Shown in pieces: positions 61,975-64,000 of a DNA stretch of 64,000 bases. Where the stretch lies: contig OENT01000442.1 of the NCBI GenBank assembly GCA_900239685.1, forward strand, positions 52,275 through 116,274, written 5' to 3'. The notes beneath the pieces are model-generated. The model saw only the letters and a list, made by a program, of their open reading frames with translations. It was not told the DNA's origin and made no database searches. Made by a program: the position numbers and the translations under genes. The stretch's first letter is position 1, and each line of letters starts with the position of its first letter. The DNA comes from Rotaria macrura (Eukaryota; Rotifera; Eurotatoria; Philodinida; Philodinidae).

Positions 61975-64000
61975 GAGAGCGAACGTACACAAGTTGACAC
62001 TCCTAAAAATCTATATAAATGATTCGAAGAATCGATCATACACATAAATCTTATAAGTCTTCTCGCATAGTAAACAACATAAAGAGTTGAATTAGTGACT
62101 TGAATAGATAAATTGTTTCCAGCAATGACAAAGAGGATGTAAAGTATACACTGCATTTCAAAAATCTTAGGATCATTTGAAAACCTGAAACTTAGTCTAT
62201 TAGCCGATCTGAACCAAGTACAGTTGTGTGGGCTACAATCACTAATAGATCAACTAGGCCTCCGAAGAATGAGATTCTTCTCAGTTTTCTGTAGTATTGC
62301 TGTAATGAACTAAATCAATATAATCAAATACTCCAACATTGTTTTCTTCACCTACTCTTAACGAGAAACAAAATAAAAACGACTTGTGGTTTTTAGAGAT
62401 TGATACCCTTCTAATCTTCTCTGTTCGGGCAACTGTCTCGATTCTTCTTCTGAACCATCAATATTAAAAAGATACTCAGATTAGGTATGTGAGGTCAACT
62501 TTTCCATACACTTGAAAAGCGAATGATAAGAGATTTTCAGAGTTACAACTGGAAAACTTTCACTTTGTAAAAGTCTACTTAACATGAAATGGTACCTAGT
62601 ATATGTTTCACAGCTTATAAAAATTTATACAACACTGCCTAGTATATCTTAACAGTACTGTTTTACAAATTCCTGAACACCTTGAAGTTCTGTTGGTCAA
62701 AATATTTCGATAAGTTTCTTTCATTTGGTCCTCATCCCAAGACCTTGCTCATAAGGCATCCGGAATGTCAAGTGAAAACAATTATTCAGATTGCCAGTCA
62801 ACTTCACTAAGCTATGAAAGTTTTCCGAAGTTACTTACTGTCTGTATCACCACGATAATAGTAAATACTCAGAGAAATCATACTGTATTTAAGTAACGAT
62901 AACTGTCGATTAGAGCAGACAACTTAAAACTACTAAACAAGGTTTCCATTTCCGAATGAAGGATCGAATGGCAGAAGCACCATTTAAATAACTATCAGAA
63001 ACAATAAATCGCGACTTGTCAACGATATTCGCATTCAAGCAAAATTTGGAGTTCAAGAACGACTTATATTCCTACTAAAGCACGAGTAAGCCGTATTCAC
63101 GGTAAAAGCAGAGAAAAAAGACCTCATACACATACTTCATTTGATATCCTCGCCCTAGTCAAACATCTAGTTAGCAAGACCTTGAAATCTTGGGACCTTT
63201 AAGCAAGATCTTATCAAGATCTTGAAAAGATAATTTGTATGTATATATCTTGGTTGTATCAGATATATCTGTACCTAAGACCTTGGCAAAATCATCGACA
63301 ACATATAAGTTAGTATTATCTTGTCACAACATCCTGAACAAAACAAAAAGCAACATCATTCATGTATGTTTATGCTGACTAGTAGTTATTCACCATTCAA
63401 TTATGCATATAAAGTCATCTATAAACAACATGATTGACCATAGAAAACATAAATTTTCACATTAGTTTCTACAATTTTATTTCTCGATTATAAACTATTC
63501 GAGCACATACTGCTTTCGATCGACGAAAGGGAGAGGACTGCCCTGCAATAGTGTCAGGGAGATCAAGCCAACGCTAAGCTAGTCCAGTCCCAAGCTTTGA
63601 CTTACCTGAATTGTTTTAGAGAGAAAAAAATGAAAGTCATTCAAAAACATATCATCATGAGTCTTAACAGAAAAAAAAGCACCATCGAAAGCTCGAACAG
63701 AGTTTTTAAAAAGAGAAGTAAGAGAAGTCTCGAATCACGACATATAAAACATGTCTCATCTTAGTAGCTATCCGACATCTTGTGGACACGAGCAGAAGCT
63801 CTTACACATCAGTAACCAGATTCAGATAAAAACCAAGTAGAAGACAATCACACCATCCCGTCTCACCATTTTTAAGATCTGTAGCACACATATACCGAAG
63901 ATATTCCTTCCGAAAAACTCGACTAGACCGTCGTTTCACGAATATTTCGAAGCAAACTCCCAGCATTCATGGGAATCAACGGAATGGAAACAAGCCAAGA
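61975..64000. other. 2-kb stretch without a supported gene
   Basis: AT-rich until about 63500. A patch at 63170-63300 repeats AAGAYCTTG-like units. A small region at about 63508-63598 is GC-richer and can fold: CTTTCG/CGAAAG, then GGACTG/CAGTCC enclosing CCCTG/CAGGG. From 63841 one plus-strand frame stays open for 53 codons to the window edge, with no family recognised. Confidence 0.4.

Noticed and set aside
61616-62156. Several 86-148 codon frames on both strands
   Set aside because: They arise from the palindromic MITE. The encoded peptides are repeats of Tyr/Thr/Arg from CGTATACG motifs.
63508-63598. Self-cleaving ribozyme
   Set aside because: Checked for hammerhead and HDV-like core signatures; no CUGAUGA...GAAA core and no HDV-type nested helices were seen.
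1-64000. CRISPR array, bacterial operon or prophage
   Set aside because: Pervasive GT-AG introns, an intron-containing nuclear tRNA and animal-specific genes show eukaryotic nuclear DNA. No regularly spaced repeats were seen.

Overview
The window looks like AT-rich nuclear DNA from a small, intron-rich metazoan, most probably a bdelloid rotifer. The evidence is animal-specific families (KMT2C/D, P2X, UVRAG, AEBP2, phenylalanine hydroxylase), many introns of about 50-65 nt mixed with a few of 0.7-2.2 kb, and an intron-less chimeric ankyrin/ADP-ribosyltransferase-like gene of a kind I associate with rotifers. The species cannot be fixed from the sequence. All protein names come from reading translated exons and recalling family sequences; no search was run.

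Layout. 1-16345 (+): a KMT2C/D (MLL3/4, LPT/Trr) histone H3K4 methyltransferase locus, 5' end outside the window, 31 exons traced. It may be split into a PHD half (1-7182) and a SET half (7634-16345), as in Drosophila. 16346-23028: gene-free, with AT microsatellites and a decayed inverted repeat. 23029-25728 (+): single-exon protein with a degenerate J domain, ankyrin repeats and an ART-like domain. 28320-28431 (-): tRNA-Leu(CAA) with a 28-nt intron. 29684-31250 (+): ubiquitin-like/ankyrin protein, tail to tail with a P2X receptor (31469-35149, -) that holds a 2.2-kb intron. 35150-41214: gene-poor.

41215-56567 is a compact block of seven minus-strand housekeeping genes: AEBP2, TIMM13, UVRAG, SFT2D, PAH, PPP1R7/SDS22 and ARGLU1. 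Most are 170-450 bp apart. The only disruption is a FLYWCH-encoding DNA element (about 43435-44400) between TIMM13 and UVRAG.

58486-61974 is a transposon graveyard. A foldback element with arms of about 0.6 kb carries a 168-bp MITE in its loop and a 975-bp TA-flanked element in its right arm. A related palindromic element follows. The rest to 64000 has no gene I can support.

Two opposing chromatin regulators share the window: KMT2C/D (activating, COMPASS) and AEBP2 (repressive, PRC2 accessory). The remaining genes serve unrelated cell functions: mitochondrial import, autophagy and endosome traffic, Golgi traffic, aromatic amino acid metabolism, PP1 regulation and RNA processing.
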